Below, piece by piece: positions 46,313 to 54,891 of a DNA stretch of 64,000 nt (the stretch's first letter is position 1; every line of letters begins with the position of its first letter). The translations under genes and the position numbers were made by a program. The DNA is taken from the NCBI GenBank assembly GCA_963771835.1, contig CAVYVA010000001.1, forward strand, positions 1,116,001 to 1,180,000, written 5' to 3'. The stretch is from CAVQCJ01 sp963771835. Lineage in GTDB: Bacteria; Actinomycetota; Actinomycetes; Prado026. The notes beneath the pieces are model-generated. The model saw only the letters and a program-made list of their open reading frames with translations. It was not told the origin of the DNA and made no database searches.

Positions 46313-46320
46313 CCCGGTCG

Positions 46321-47007
46321 TCAAAGGTGGCCCAGCTGGTAGCCGCGGCCGCGGATCGTCCGGACGATGCCGCGCCCGAGCTTGCGCCGCAGGTAGTGGA
46401 CGTACGTGTCGATGACGACCTCGCTCTCGGCGTCCTCGAACACCAGCCCGCGCAGCTCGCCCCGGCCGAAGACGCGGTTCGGCCGTCCCGCCAGCGTCGC
46501 GAGCAGACCGCACTCGCGCTCGGACAGCTGGACGGCGGCGCGGTGCGCCTGCGCGTCGCCGACCGGCCCGGACAGGACCTGACGGCTGTCCAGGTCCAGC
46601 CGGCCGCCGGGCAGCAGCAGGCTCCGCGAGGTGTCCGCGTGGCGGCGGCGCAGGGCGCGAAGCCGGGCCAGGAGCTCCTCGACGTCGAACGGCTTGCTCA
46701 GGTAGTCCTCCGCGCCCGCGTCCAGGCCGTCGACCCGGTCGGAGGGGTTGCCGAGGGCGGACAGCACGAGCATGGGCGTGGTCACGCCCCGGCTGCGCAG
46801 GCGGGCGATCAGGTCGAGCCCGTCGATCGACGGCAGCCCGCGGTCCATCACCATCACGTCGTAGGAGCGGGTCAGGCCCAGGTGCAGGCCGCGCTGGCCG
46901 TCGGGCGCGTGGTCGACGGAGTAGCCCTCACCGCTCAGGAGGTCGGTGAGCAGGTCCGCCAGGGAGCGGTCGTCCTCGACGAGCAGCAGGCGTACGACGC
47001 CCGTCAT
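46321..47007 (-). CDS. OmpR/PhoB-family response regulator
   Basis: The 228-residue protein starts MTGVVRLLLVEDDRSLADLL. The receiver domain has the acceptor Asp in DVMVMDRGLPSIDGLDL and the Lys in DYLSKPFDVEELLAR. The C-terminal winged helix has LSERECGLLATLAGRPNRVF and VVIDTYVHYLRRKLG. The 127 bases between it and the rightward redox operon would hold both promoters. Confidence 0.93.
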   Translation of the reverse strand: MTGVVRLLLVEDDRSLADLLTDLLSGEGYSVDHAPDGQRGLHLGLTRSYDVMVMDRGLPSIDGLDLIARLRSRGVTTPMLVLSALGNPSDRVDGLDAGAEDYLSKPFDVEELLARLRALRRRHADTSRSLLLPGGRLDLDSRQVLSGPVGDAQAHRAAVQLSERECGLLATLAGRPNRVFGRGELRGLVFEDAESEVVIDTYVHYLRRKLGRGIVRTIRGRGYQLGHL

Positions 47008-47134
47008 CGCCTCGGCCACGGGCCTATCTTCTCCGATCGCCGCACGCGGAGGTCGCCACGGCAGCCCGGTGCGCTCCCAGAAACTTCCAAGGCTTCTCCC
47101 GGACACTCGAACGAGCCGAGGAGGAGGAGTCCGC

Positions 47135-47527
47135 GTGGATCACCACCAGCGCCATCGCGAGACCGCACGCGACCAGGCGCACAGCGCCGTCGCGACGGTC
47201 ACCGCGACGTGCGCCGGCGTAGGGGCCGCCGCGGCGGTCCTGCTCGGCACCCTCCTCGCGCACGCCGACGCGTCCGCCGCCGCGGCCAGCGCCACCCCGG
47301 CCGCCCCGCAGCCCAGCGGCGTGGCCGCCCCGGCGTCGACCACCGCGCCGCTCGCCCCCGCACCGTCGGCCTCGGCACCGTCGCTGCGACCTCCCAAGAC
47401 CACGCCGACCTCGGCCCGGCCCACCCGCACCAGGACGACCGCACCGAAGCCGACCCACACCGTCGTTCCCCAGCCACGGCCGACGTACTCCCCCGCGCCG
47501 GCCCCGACCCCCACCAGCGGGTCATGA
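47135..47527 (+). CDS. Single-pass membrane protein with Pro/Thr/Ala-rich exported tail
   Basis: The 130-residue protein starts at GTG 47135 after a strong GAGGAGGAG. One hydrophobic segment (ATVTATCAGVGAAAAVLLGT) is followed by a low-complexity tail rich in Pro, Thr, Ala and Ser (for example TRTRTTAPKPTHTVVPQPRP). It is the first gene of the redox operon; its stop overlaps the start of the heme-protein gene (ATGA). It may be a spacer or scaffold; no cofactor motif is seen. Confidence 0.65.
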   Translation: MDHHQRHRETARDQAHSAVATVTATCAGVGAAAAVLLGTLLAHADASAAAASATPAAPQPSGVAAPASTTAPLAPAPSASAPSLRPPKTTPTSARPTRTRTTAPKPTHTVVPQPRPTYSPAPAPTPTSGS

Positions 47528-48090
47528 ACCAGGCTCTCTGGTACGCGAGCCGCGCGACCGGCCTGGTGTCGCTCGTGCTGCTGACGTCGACGATGGTCCT
47601 CGGGCTGCTCGGCGCCGGCCGGCTCACGCTCGTCGGCTGGCCCCGGTTCGCGATGACGTCGCTGCACCGCAACCTGTCGCTGCTCGGTGTGTGCTTCATC
47701 GCCGTGCACGTCGCCACCGCCGTCATCGACCCGTACGCCGGACTGCGCTGGGTCGACGCGGTGCTGCCGTTCGCGTCGCCGTACCGCGCCTTCTGGGTCG
47801 GGCTCGGCGCCGTCGCGCTGGACCTGGTGATCGCGATGATCGTCACCAGCCTGCTGCGGGCCCGGATCGGGCTGCGGACCTGGCGCGTCGTGCACCTGAC
47901 CGCGTACGCGTGCTGGCCGGTCGCGTTCGTGCACGGCCTCGGCGTCGGCGGCGCGGACAGCCACCGGGTCTGGGTGCTCGCGATCGACCTGGTGTGCCTG
48001 CTCGCGGTGGCCGTGGCGGTCACCGTCCGGACCGCGACCACCCACCCCGACACGCTCGCCCGCCAGGCCGCCTCCCCCGTCGCCCGATGA
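47524..48090 (+). CDS. Ferric-reductase-like transmembrane b-heme protein
   Basis: The 188-residue protein has about six membrane helices and two His pairs on neighbouring helices: HRNLSLLGVCFIAVH (HX13H) and HLTAYACWPVAFVH (HX12H). These could bind two b-type hemes, as in the ferric reductase/MsrQ family. It lacks the FAD and NAD domains of full ferric reductases, so electrons must come from a partner, probably the NuoF-like protein encoded next. ATGA overlaps join it to both neighbouring genes. Confidence 0.85.
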   Translation: MNQALWYASRATGLVSLVLLTSTMVLGLLGAGRLTLVGWPRFAMTSLHRNLSLLGVCFIAVHVATAVIDPYAGLRWVDAVLPFASPYRAFWVGLGAVALDLVIAMIVTSLLRARIGLRTWRVVHLTAYACWPVAFVHGLGVGGADSHRVWVLAIDLVCLLAVAVAVTVRTATTHPDTLARQAASPVAR

Positions 48091-49427
48091 GCCGGACGTC
48101 ACCCGTGCAGAGCCGGCACCTGATCGAGTCCGCGCCGCCGCCGCCCACCGGCGACTGGCGGCTGCTCGCGGGGTGGGCGAGCACCGGACGGGCCCAGGAC
48201 CACGCCGAGCACCAGGCCGTGTTCGGACCGCTCCCGCTGCGGGACTACCGCGGCGGCGCCGGCCGGCAGCGGCTCGTGGACGAGATCGACCGCGCCGGGC
48301 TGCGCGGCCGCGGCGGCGCCGGGTTCCCCGCCGCTCGCAAGCTGGCCGCCGTGGCGTCCGGACGCCGGCACCCGGTCGTCGTCGGCAACGGCTGCGAGGG
48401 CGAGCCGGCCAGCAAGAAGGACCGGCTGCTGACCGAGCTGGCCCCGCACCTGGTCATCGACGGCGCGCTGCTGGCCGCGCACGCGACCGGCGCCCACGAC
48501 GTGTACCTGTGCGTCGACGCGAACGCCACCGCGTTCACCCAGCTCGGCCGCGCGGCCAGGGAGCGCAGCACCCGGCGCAAGCTGAGCGTCGTCGGCGTAC
48601 CGGGGCACTTCGTGGCCAGCGAGGAGTCGGCCCTCGTCGCGTACCTGAACGGCGGGCCGGCGAAGCCGACCGGCCGGCGGCAACGGGTCTTCGACAGCGG
48701 CGTCGGCAAGCGGCCCACGTACGTCGGGAACTTCGAGACGCTCGCCCAGCTCGCCCTGGTCGCACGGTTCGGCGGCGACTGGTTCCGGTCCGCCGGGACG
48801 CGCGAGTCGCCGGGCACCGCGCTGGTGACGATCGACGGGGCGGTCCGCAGCCCCGGCGTCGCCGAGGTGCCGTACGGCATCAGCCTGAGCGAGGTCGTCG
48901 ACGCCGGTGGTGGCGAGACCGAGCCGCTGCAGGCAGTGCTCGTCGGTGGCTACTCCGGCGGCTGGCTGGCGATGCCGGCCGCCGGCCTCGTCCCGTTCAG
49001 CCACGAAGGGCTGGGCGCGCTGGGCCTGTCGGTCGGGGTCAGCTCGGTGATCGCGCTGCCGGCGCGGGCCTGCGGTATCGCGGAGACGGCTCACGTGCTG
49101 CGCTACCTCGCCGACGAGTCCGCGCGCCAGTGCGGCCCGTGCATGTTCGGCCTGCCGGCGATCGCCGCCGACTTCGCCGCGCTGACCGCCGGCAGCACGA
49201 TCAGCGACAGCGCGGCCGTCCGCCGCCTGGAGCGGCGGCTCGCCACCATCCCCGGCCGCGGCGCGTGCGCCCACCCGGACGGTGCGGTGCGGCTGGCCAG
49301 GAGCGCGCTCAGCGCGTTCGGCAACGATGTCCGGATGCACCTGGCCGGCCGGCCGTGCGCGTACGCCTCCGCGCCGCCGCGGCTGCCGCTGCTGCAGCCG
49401 GGCCGCGGGGTGCTGGTGTCCCGATGA
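48087..49427 (+). CDS. NuoF-like flavoprotein (FMN, SLBB and Fe-S domains)
   Basis: The 446-residue protein resembles the NADH-oxidising subunit of complex I. It has the FMN/NADH region GLRGRGGAGFPAARKL (71-86) and VVGNGCEGEPASKKDRL (98-114), an SLBB domain (285-300) and a C-terminal Fe-S domain. In NuoF the cluster motif is CGxCxPC; here it reads ARQCGPCMFG, so the first Cys is replaced and only Cys349, Cys352 and a distal Cys394 remain, with Cys329 as a possible substitute. It overlaps both neighbouring genes by ATGA. No NuoE or NuoG is near, so it is not part of complex I. Confidence 0.88.
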   Translation: MSRTSPVQSRHLIESAPPPPTGDWRLLAGWASTGRAQDHAEHQAVFGPLPLRDYRGGAGRQRLVDEIDRAGLRGRGGAGFPAARKLAAVASGRRHPVVVGNGCEGEPASKKDRLLTELAPHLVIDGALLAAHATGAHDVYLCVDANATAFTQLGRAARERSTRRKLSVVGVPGHFVASEESALVAYLNGGPAKPTGRRQRVFDSGVGKRPTYVGNFETLAQLALVARFGGDWFRSAGTRESPGTALVTIDGAVRSPGVAEVPYGISLSEVVDAGGGETEPLQAVLVGGYSGGWLAMPAAGLVPFSHEGLGALGLSVGVSSVIALPARACGIAETAHVLRYLADESARQCGPCMFGLPAIAADFAALTAGSTISDSAAVRRLERRLATIPGRGACAHPDGAVRLARSALSAFGNDVRMHLAGRPCAYASAPPRLPLLQPGRGVLVSR

Positions 49428-49657
49428 CGCTGCAACCGGGGTTCGTCCCGCCGAGCTGGACCCTCGACGTCGACCCGATCCTGTGCCGCGCGCACGGTCT
49501 GTGCGCCGAGCTGGTCCCCGAGGTCGTGGACCTGGACGAGTGGGGGTACCCGATCGTGCGGCGACCTGTCCCCGGACTGGCCTACGGACATGCGCGGGCC
49601 GCGGTCAGCGCGTGCCCGACGCTGGCATTGCGGCTCATGCGCGGGGACCGCGCATGA
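49424..49657 (+). CDS. Single-cluster ferredoxin
   Basis: This 77-residue protein has Cys21 and Cys27 (LCRAHGLCAEL) and Cys64 (SACPTLAL), the C-x5-C...CP pattern of small [3Fe-4S] ferredoxins of actinobacteria. It overlaps the genes on both sides by ATGA and is the likely electron shuttle between the flavoprotein and another partner. Confidence 0.85.
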   Translation: MTLQPGFVPPSWTLDVDPILCRAHGLCAELVPEVVDLDEWGYPIVRRPVPGLAYGHARAAVSACPTLALRLMRGDRA

Positions 49658-50700
49658 GCGCCGGCCGGAAGGGACCGCCGTCCGACTCGCTGGTCGAGCG
49701 GATCCGGACCTCACCGCGCCTGCGCGACCCGGGCTGGGTGCTGCTGCCGCTGCGGCTGTTCCTCGGCGTCACGTTCGTCTACGCCGGCGTGCTCAAGCTG
49801 ACCGACCCCACGTACTTCGACGCGTCCTCGCCGAACTCTGTCCAGGCGCAGATGGAGCGCGCCGCGCAGACCAGCCCGATCGGGCCGCTGGTCTCGTTGT
49901 CGGCGCACGCATCGCTGGTGACCGGGTTGGCGATCGCGTTCGGTGAGCTCGCGGTCGGGCTCGGCGTCCTGCTCGGTCTGTGGACGCGGCTGGCGGCGCT
50001 GGGCGGCCTGCTGCTGTCGCTGTCGTTCTTCCTGACCGTCAGCTGGAGCACGCGGCCGTACTTCTTCGGCTCGGACATCGTCTTCGTGTTCGCGTGGACG
50101 CCGATCCTGCTGGCAGGCGACGGCGGCCGCTTCTCCGTGGTGTCCCTGCTGCGGGCCCAGGCGGCCGAGCAGCTCGGGGTGCGCCCCGGCCGGCCGGTCC
50201 CGGCGGCGCAGGCCCAGGCTGTCGAGCGGCGGACGGTCGTCCGGACCGGCGTGCTGGCGGCCACGCTCGGCGGGCTCGCCGCGGTCCTCGGCGGTGCCGC
50301 CGTCGCCGACGCCCACCGCCGTGCCGTCGCCGCGCCCGGCCTGGCGCCCACCGGCGGCGGGACGGCCACGCCCAGCCCGTCCGGGTCGGGGTCGTCGACG
50401 TCCGGTACCGCGATCGGCCCGGCCTCGCAGGTCCCCGTCGGCGGGGCCGCGCAGTTCACCGACCCAGCGAACGGCCAGCCCGCGTTCGTCGTCCAGCCCG
50501 CGCAGGGGACGTTCAAGGCGTTCAGCGCCGTGTGCACGCACGCGGGCTGCCAGGTCGAGTTCCAGCAGGGCCAGTTCTTCTGCCCGTGCCACGCCTCGTC
50601 GTTCGACGGCTCGACCGGCGCGGTGCTGTCCGGCCCGGCTCCGTCGCCGCTGCCCAGCATCCCGATCCACGTGACCGGCGGCACCATCTACGAGGCCTAG
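49654..50700 (+). CDS. DoxX-like membrane domain fused to a Rieske [2Fe-2S] domain
   Basis: The 348-residue protein has three parts. Residues about 25-160 are a four-helix DoxX/TQO-like domain (LLPLRLFLGVTFVYAGVLKL, GLAIAFGELAVGLGVLLGLW). Residues 190-215 (ERRTVVRTGVLAATLGGLAA) look like a twin-arginine signal anchor, then a Gly/Ser/Pro linker. Residues 255-348 are a Rieske domain with ligands Cys294-Thr-His296 and Cys310/His313, plus disulfide cysteines 299 and 312 (CTHAGC and CPCHAS). The disulfide-type cluster suggests a fairly high potential. It is the last gene of the overlapping redox operon. Confidence 0.88.
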   Translation: MSAGRKGPPSDSLVERIRTSPRLRDPGWVLLPLRLFLGVTFVYAGVLKLTDPTYFDASSPNSVQAQMERAAQTSPIGPLVSLSAHASLVTGLAIAFGELAVGLGVLLGLWTRLAALGGLLLSLSFFLTVSWSTRPYFFGSDIVFVFAWTPILLAGDGGRFSVVSLLRAQAAEQLGVRPGRPVPAAQAQAVERRTVVRTGVLAATLGGLAAVLGGAAVADAHRRAVAAPGLAPTGGGTATPSPSGSGSSTSGTAIGPASQVPVGGAAQFTDPANGQPAFVVQPAQGTFKAFSAVCTHAGCQVEFQQGQFFCPCHASSFDGSTGAVLSGPAPSPLPSIPIHVTGGTIYEA

Positions 50701-50782
50701 CGCGCCACGGCGTCCACCGATCGACCGTCGCTGTCCGCGCCAGGGGTTGCAGCCACCGGCGCGGATCCCGCAGCGTGTGCGC

Positions 50783-51464
50783 ATGACCCGTGCCGACCGC
50801 CCGCGCCTCGTCGACCTCACCCACGTGCTCGAGGACGGCATGGTCACCTACCCGGGGCTGCCGGGCCCGAGCGTCTCGGACTACCTGTCGTGGGAGGACT
50901 CCGCGAGCCGGTACGCGCCCGGCACCGAGTTCCAGATCGGGCGCATCGACATGATCGCCAACACCGGGACGTACCTGGACGCGCCCGCGCACCGGCACCG
51001 CGGAGCGGCCGACCTGGCCGACCTCCCGCTGGAGCGGGTCGCCGGGCTGCCGGGCCTGGTCGTCGACGCGCACCGGCGGCCGGCCCGGCGGTCGACCGTA
51101 CGGCGTTCGGTCGGGTCGACGTCGAGGGCTCGCGCCGTCCTGGTGCGGACCGGGTGGGACCGGCACTGGCGCAAGGACTCCTACGGCGGCGCCGGACGCA
51201 CCGCACCTGACCCGGGACGCGGCGCAGTGGCTGGTCGACCACGGCGCCGCGCTTGTCGGGATCGACTCGCTGAACGTCGACAGCGGGCAGGACGGCGAAC
51301 GGCCGGTGCACACGCTGCTGCTCGGGCTGGGCATCCCGGTGCTCGAGCACCTGACCCGGCTCGACCAGCTCCCGGCCGACGGGTTCGAGCTGCACGCGGC
51401 TCCGGTCCCGGTGCGCGGCATGGGCACCTTCCCGGTCCGCGCCTACGCCGTGCTGCGCCCCTGA
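50783..51464 (+). CDS. Cyclase-family protein (kynurenine formamidase-like), three frameshifts as read
   Basis: Pieced together across frames the protein is about 225 residues. The N-terminus VDLTHVLEDGMVTYPGLPGP and the metal motif NTGTYLDAPAHRH are typical of the cyclase/KynB family. Then come VRTGWDRHW, LVGIDSLNVDSGQDGE and PVRGMGTFPVRAYAVL. Single-base shifts are needed near 51075, 51128 and 51195. The family hydrolyses N-formylkynurenine or related amides with a metal; the substrate here is unknown. It lies 82 bases after the redox operon and converges on gatB. Confidence 0.82.
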
Positions 51465-51477
51465 CCCGGCGCCGGCA

Positions 51478-53004
51478 CTACTCGGGGACGCCGAGGCGCT
51501 CGAGCAGAAGCGTGCGGACGCGGGCGGCGTCGGCCTGACCGCGGGTCGCCTTCATGACGGCGCCGACGATCGCGCCGGCCGCGGCGACCTTGCCGGACCG
51601 GATCTTCTCGGCGACGTCCGGGTTCGCCGCGAGCGCCTCGTCGATGGCGGCCAGCAGCGGGCCGTCGTCGCTGACCACCTGCAGCCCGCGCGCGGCGACG
51701 ACGTCGTCCGGACCGCCCTCGCCGGCGAGCACGCCGTCCACGACCTGGCGGGCCAGCGTCGCGGTGAGCGCCTTGGACTCGACCAGCTCGATCACCCGGG
51801 CGACGTGCACCGGCGTGACCGGCAGCTCGCCGACCTCGACGCCGCGCTCGTTCGCGATCCGGGCCAGCTCGCCCAGCCACCAGTTGCGGGCGGCGGCGGG
51901 GTCGGCGCCGGCGGCGACGGTCGCCTCGATCGCGTCGAGGGCGCCCGCGTTGAGCACGGACTGCATCTCGAAGTCGCTGATCCCCCAGGCCTCCTGCAGC
52001 CGTCGGCGGTGCACGGACGGCATCTCCGGGAGCGTGCCGCGCAGCTCCTCGACCCAGGCCGCACCGGGTGCGACCGGGACCAGGTCGGGCTCGGGGAAGT
52101 ACCGGTAGTCCTCGGCCTCCTCCTTGCTGCGGCCCGAGGTCGTGACGCCGGTGTCCTCGTGCCAGTGCCGCGTCTCCTGCACGATCCGGCCGCCGCCGTC
52201 GAGCACGGCCGCCTGCCGGCTCATCTCGTACCGCACCGCCGCCGCGACCGACCGCAGGGAGTTGACGTTCTTGGTCTCCGTACGGGTGCCCAGCGGCGCG
52301 TCCGGCGACGCCCGCAACGACAGGTTGACGTCGCACCGCAGCGAGCCCTGGTGCATGAGCGCGTCGGAGACCCCGAGCGCCACGAACAGCGAGCGCAGCT
52401 CCGCGACGTACGCACGGGCGACCTCGTGGGCCAGCGCGCCGGCGCCGGTGATCGGCTTGGTGACGACCTCGATCAGCGGGATGCCGGCCCGGTTGTAGTC
52501 GACGAGGGAGTAGTCGGCGCCGTGGATGCGACCGGTGTCACCGCCCTGGTGGCTGGTCTTGCCGGTGTCCTCCTCCATGTGCGCGCGCTCGATCTCGACC
52601 CGGAACGTGCGGGGCCCGTCGCCGGTGGGTACTTCGACGTCGATCCATCCGTCGTGGGCGATCGGCTCGTCGTACTGCGAGATCTGGTAGTTCTTCGGCA
52701 TGTCCGGGTAGAAGTAGTTCTTCCGGGCGAACCGTGACCACGGCGCGATCGTGCAGTTGAGGGCGAGCCCGATCCGGACCGCCGACTCGATGGCGACCGC
52801 GTTCACGACCGGCAGCGAACCGGGCAGCCCGAGGCAGGTCGGGCAGGTCTGCGTGTTCGGCTCGGCGCCGAACGTCGTCGAGCAGCCGCAGAACATCTTG
52901 GTCGCCGTGCCCAGCTCGACGTGCACCTCCAGCCCGAGCACGGGGTCGTAGCGGGCCACGACGTCGTCGAAGTCGACGAGGGACACCTCGTGCACGGCGG
53001 TCAC
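51478..53004 (-). CDS. gatB: Aspartyl/glutamyl-tRNA amidotransferase subunit B
   Basis: The 508-residue subunit starts at GTG 53004 (VTAVHEVSLVDFDDVVARYD). It has GLEVHVELGT, a zinc-type set of cysteines (MFCGCSTTFG, TCPTCLGLPG), the kinase core (FYPDMPKNYQISQYDEPI, HMEEDTGKTSH, DYNRAGIPLIEVVT) and a C-terminal tRNA-binding YqeY-like tail. It phosphorylates Glu on mischarged tRNA-Gln for amidation. Its GTG overlaps the gatA stop (GTGA). Confidence 0.96.
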   Translation of the reverse strand: MTAVHEVSLVDFDDVVARYDPVLGLEVHVELGTATKMFCGCSTTFGAEPNTQTCPTCLGLPGSLPVVNAVAIESAVRIGLALNCTIAPWSRFARKNYFYPDMPKNYQISQYDEPIAHDGWIDVEVPTGDGPRTFRVEIERAHMEEDTGKTSHQGGDTGRIHGADYSLVDYNRAGIPLIEVVTKPITGAGALAHEVARAYVAELRSLFVALGVSDALMHQGSLRCDVNLSLRASPDAPLGTRTETKNVNSLRSVAAAVRYEMSRQAAVLDGGGRIVQETRHWHEDTGVTTSGRSKEEAEDYRYFPEPDLVPVAPGAAWVEELRGTLPEMPSVHRRRLQEAWGISDFEMQSVLNAGALDAIEATVAAGADPAAARNWWLGELARIANERGVEVGELPVTPVHVARVIELVESKALTATLARQVVDGVLAGEGGPDDVVAARGLQVVSDDGPLLAAIDEALAANPDVAEKIRSGKVAAAGAIVGAVMKATRGQADAARVRTLLLERLGVPE

Positions 53005-54528
53005 CGGGCCACCTCGACCAGCGCCGGGGCAGAGTCGAGCAGCGGCGCGCCCCAGCGGTCCAGCAGCGCCGCCTCGAGCGCCGCCCCGACCCGGTACAGC
53101 CGGTCGTCGGCCAGCGCCGGCGCCATCACCTGGATCCCGACCGGCAGCCCGTCCTCGGGCGCCAGCCCGGCCGGCAGCGAGAGCCCCGGCGTGCCGGCCA
53201 GGTTGGCCGGGATGGTGGCGATGTCGTTGAGGTACATCGCCAAGCGGGTCGTCCAGCTTCTCGCCGAACCGGAACGCGGTCGTCGGCGCCGTCGGCGAGA
53301 CCAGGACGTCGACCGTCTCGAACGCAGCCGCGAAGTCGCGCTGGATGAGCGTTCGCACCTTCTGCGCCGAGCCGTAGTAGGCGTCGTAGTAGCCGGCCGA
53401 CAACGCGTACGTGCCCAGGATGATCCGGCGGATCACCTCGTCGCCGAACCCGGCGGCCCGGGTGCGGGCCATGACCTGCTCGGTCGACGCGGTCCCGTCG
53501 TCCCCGGCCCGCAGCCCGAACCGCATCCCGTCGAACTTGGCCAGGTTGCTGGACGCCTCGCTCGGCAGGATCAGGTAGTACGCCCCGAGCGCGTACGGGA
53601 AGTGCGGGCACGACACCTCGACGACCTCCGCGCCCAGGTCGCCGAGCAGCGCGACGGCCTCGTCGAAGCGTTGCTGCACGCCGGCCTGGTAGCCGTCGCC
53701 GGTGAGCTCGCGCACGACGCCGACGCGCATCCCGCGCACGTCCGCGCGACGGGCCGCATCGACCACCGCCGGCACCGGCTGGTCGACCGACGTCGAGTCG
53801 AGCGGGTCGTGCCCGGCGACCACCTCGTGCAGCAGCGCGGCGTCCAGCACCGTGCGCGCGCACGGCCCGGCCTGGTCGAGCGAGGACGCCAGCGCCACCA
53901 GCCCGTACCGCGACACCGCGCCGTAGGTGGGCTTGACGCCGACCGTGCCGGTGACGGCGGCCGGCTGCCGGATCGAACCGCCGGTGTCGGTGCCGATCGC
54001 GAGCGGCGCCTGGTACGAGGCGACTGCCGCGGCCGAGCCGCCGCCGGACCCGCCCGGGATCCGCCCGAGGTCCCACGGGTTGTGGGTCGGACCGAACGCC
54101 GAGTGCTCGGTGGACGAGCCCATCGCGAACTCGTCCATGTTCGTCTTGCCGAGGATGACCACGCCCGCGGCCTTGAGCCGGCTGGTCACCGTCGCGTCGT
54201 ACGCGGGCTTCCAGCCGTCCAGGATCCGCGACCCGCAGGTGGTCGGGACGCCGCGCATGGTCAGCACGTCCTTGAGGGCGAGCGGGACGCCGGCCAGCGC
54301 GGACAGCGGACGGCCGGCCGCACGGTCGGCGTCGACGGTTGCCGCCGCCGCGAGCGCGCCGGCGGTGTCGACGTGCAGGAAGGCGTGCACGGCACCGTCG
54401 ACGGCGCCGATGCGGTCCAGGTGCGCCTGCGTCACCTCCACCGCGGACGCCTCGCCGGACGCCACCAGCGCGGCGGTGGCCGCTGCCGTCAACCGGGTCA
54501 GGTCGGTCATCCGCACACCGCCGCTCAC
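53001..54528 (-). CDS. gatA: Aspartyl/glutamyl-tRNA amidotransferase subunit A, one frameshift as read
   Basis: The amidase-signature subunit (about 509 residues) releases ammonia from glutamine. The catalytic triad Lys is in GVPLALKDVLTMRGVPTTCG, with the Ser-Ser pair in RIPGGSGGGSAAAVAS and GTDTGGSIRQPAAVTG. One extra T near 53243, after EKLDDPL, shifts the frame; the C-terminus MYLNDIATIPANLAGTPGLS continues to the stop at 53001. GTG 54528 overlaps the gatC stop; ATG 54510 (MTDLTRL) is the alternative start. GatA is essential where Gln-tRNA is made indirectly, so the shift is probably an error. Confidence 0.93.
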
Positions 54529-54836
54529 GCCTGGTTGTCGAGGATGCGCGGGACGCGGAACCGACCGGCCTCGACGGCGGGGGCGGCGGCCAGCGCGTCG
54601 GCGGCGGACAGGCTCGGGCGCACCTCGTCGGCACGGAACACGTTGGTCAGCGGCAACGGGTGCGAGGTCGGCGGGACGTCGGCGCCGGCGACCTCGGCGA
54701 CCTGGGCGACCGAGTGCAGGATGACGTCGAGCTGCCCGGCGAGGCGGGCCAGGTGCTCGTCGTCGAGCTCGATCCGGGCCAGCGCGGCCAGGTGACGCAC
54801 CTCGTCCAGGCTGATGGACGGCGACTCCGCAGACAT
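54525..54836 (-). CDS. gatC: Aspartyl/glutamyl-tRNA amidotransferase subunit C
   Basis: The 103-residue subunit (MSAESPSISLDEVRHLAALA to RVPRILDNQA) clamps GatA to GatB. ISLDEVRHLAALARIEL and the ending FRVPRIL are typical. I chose ATG 54836; the frame is open upstream to another ATG at 54881. It is the first gene of gatCAB. Confidence 0.93.
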   Translation of the reverse strand: MSAESPSISLDEVRHLAALARIELDDEHLARLAGQLDVILHSVAQVAEVAGADVPPTSHPLPLTNVFRADEVRPSLSAADALAAAPAVEAGRFRVPRILDNQA

Positions 54837-54891
54837 GCTGCGCATCCTAGGTGCCGGCCCCTGCACCGCAGGGCCGCCCACCCCCCGGCGT

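Noticed and set aside
48087..49427. The NuoF-like gene as part of respiratory complex I
   Set aside because: No other nuo gene is nearby, the cluster motif is altered, and the gene overlaps ferredoxin, heme-protein and Rieske-fusion genes instead.
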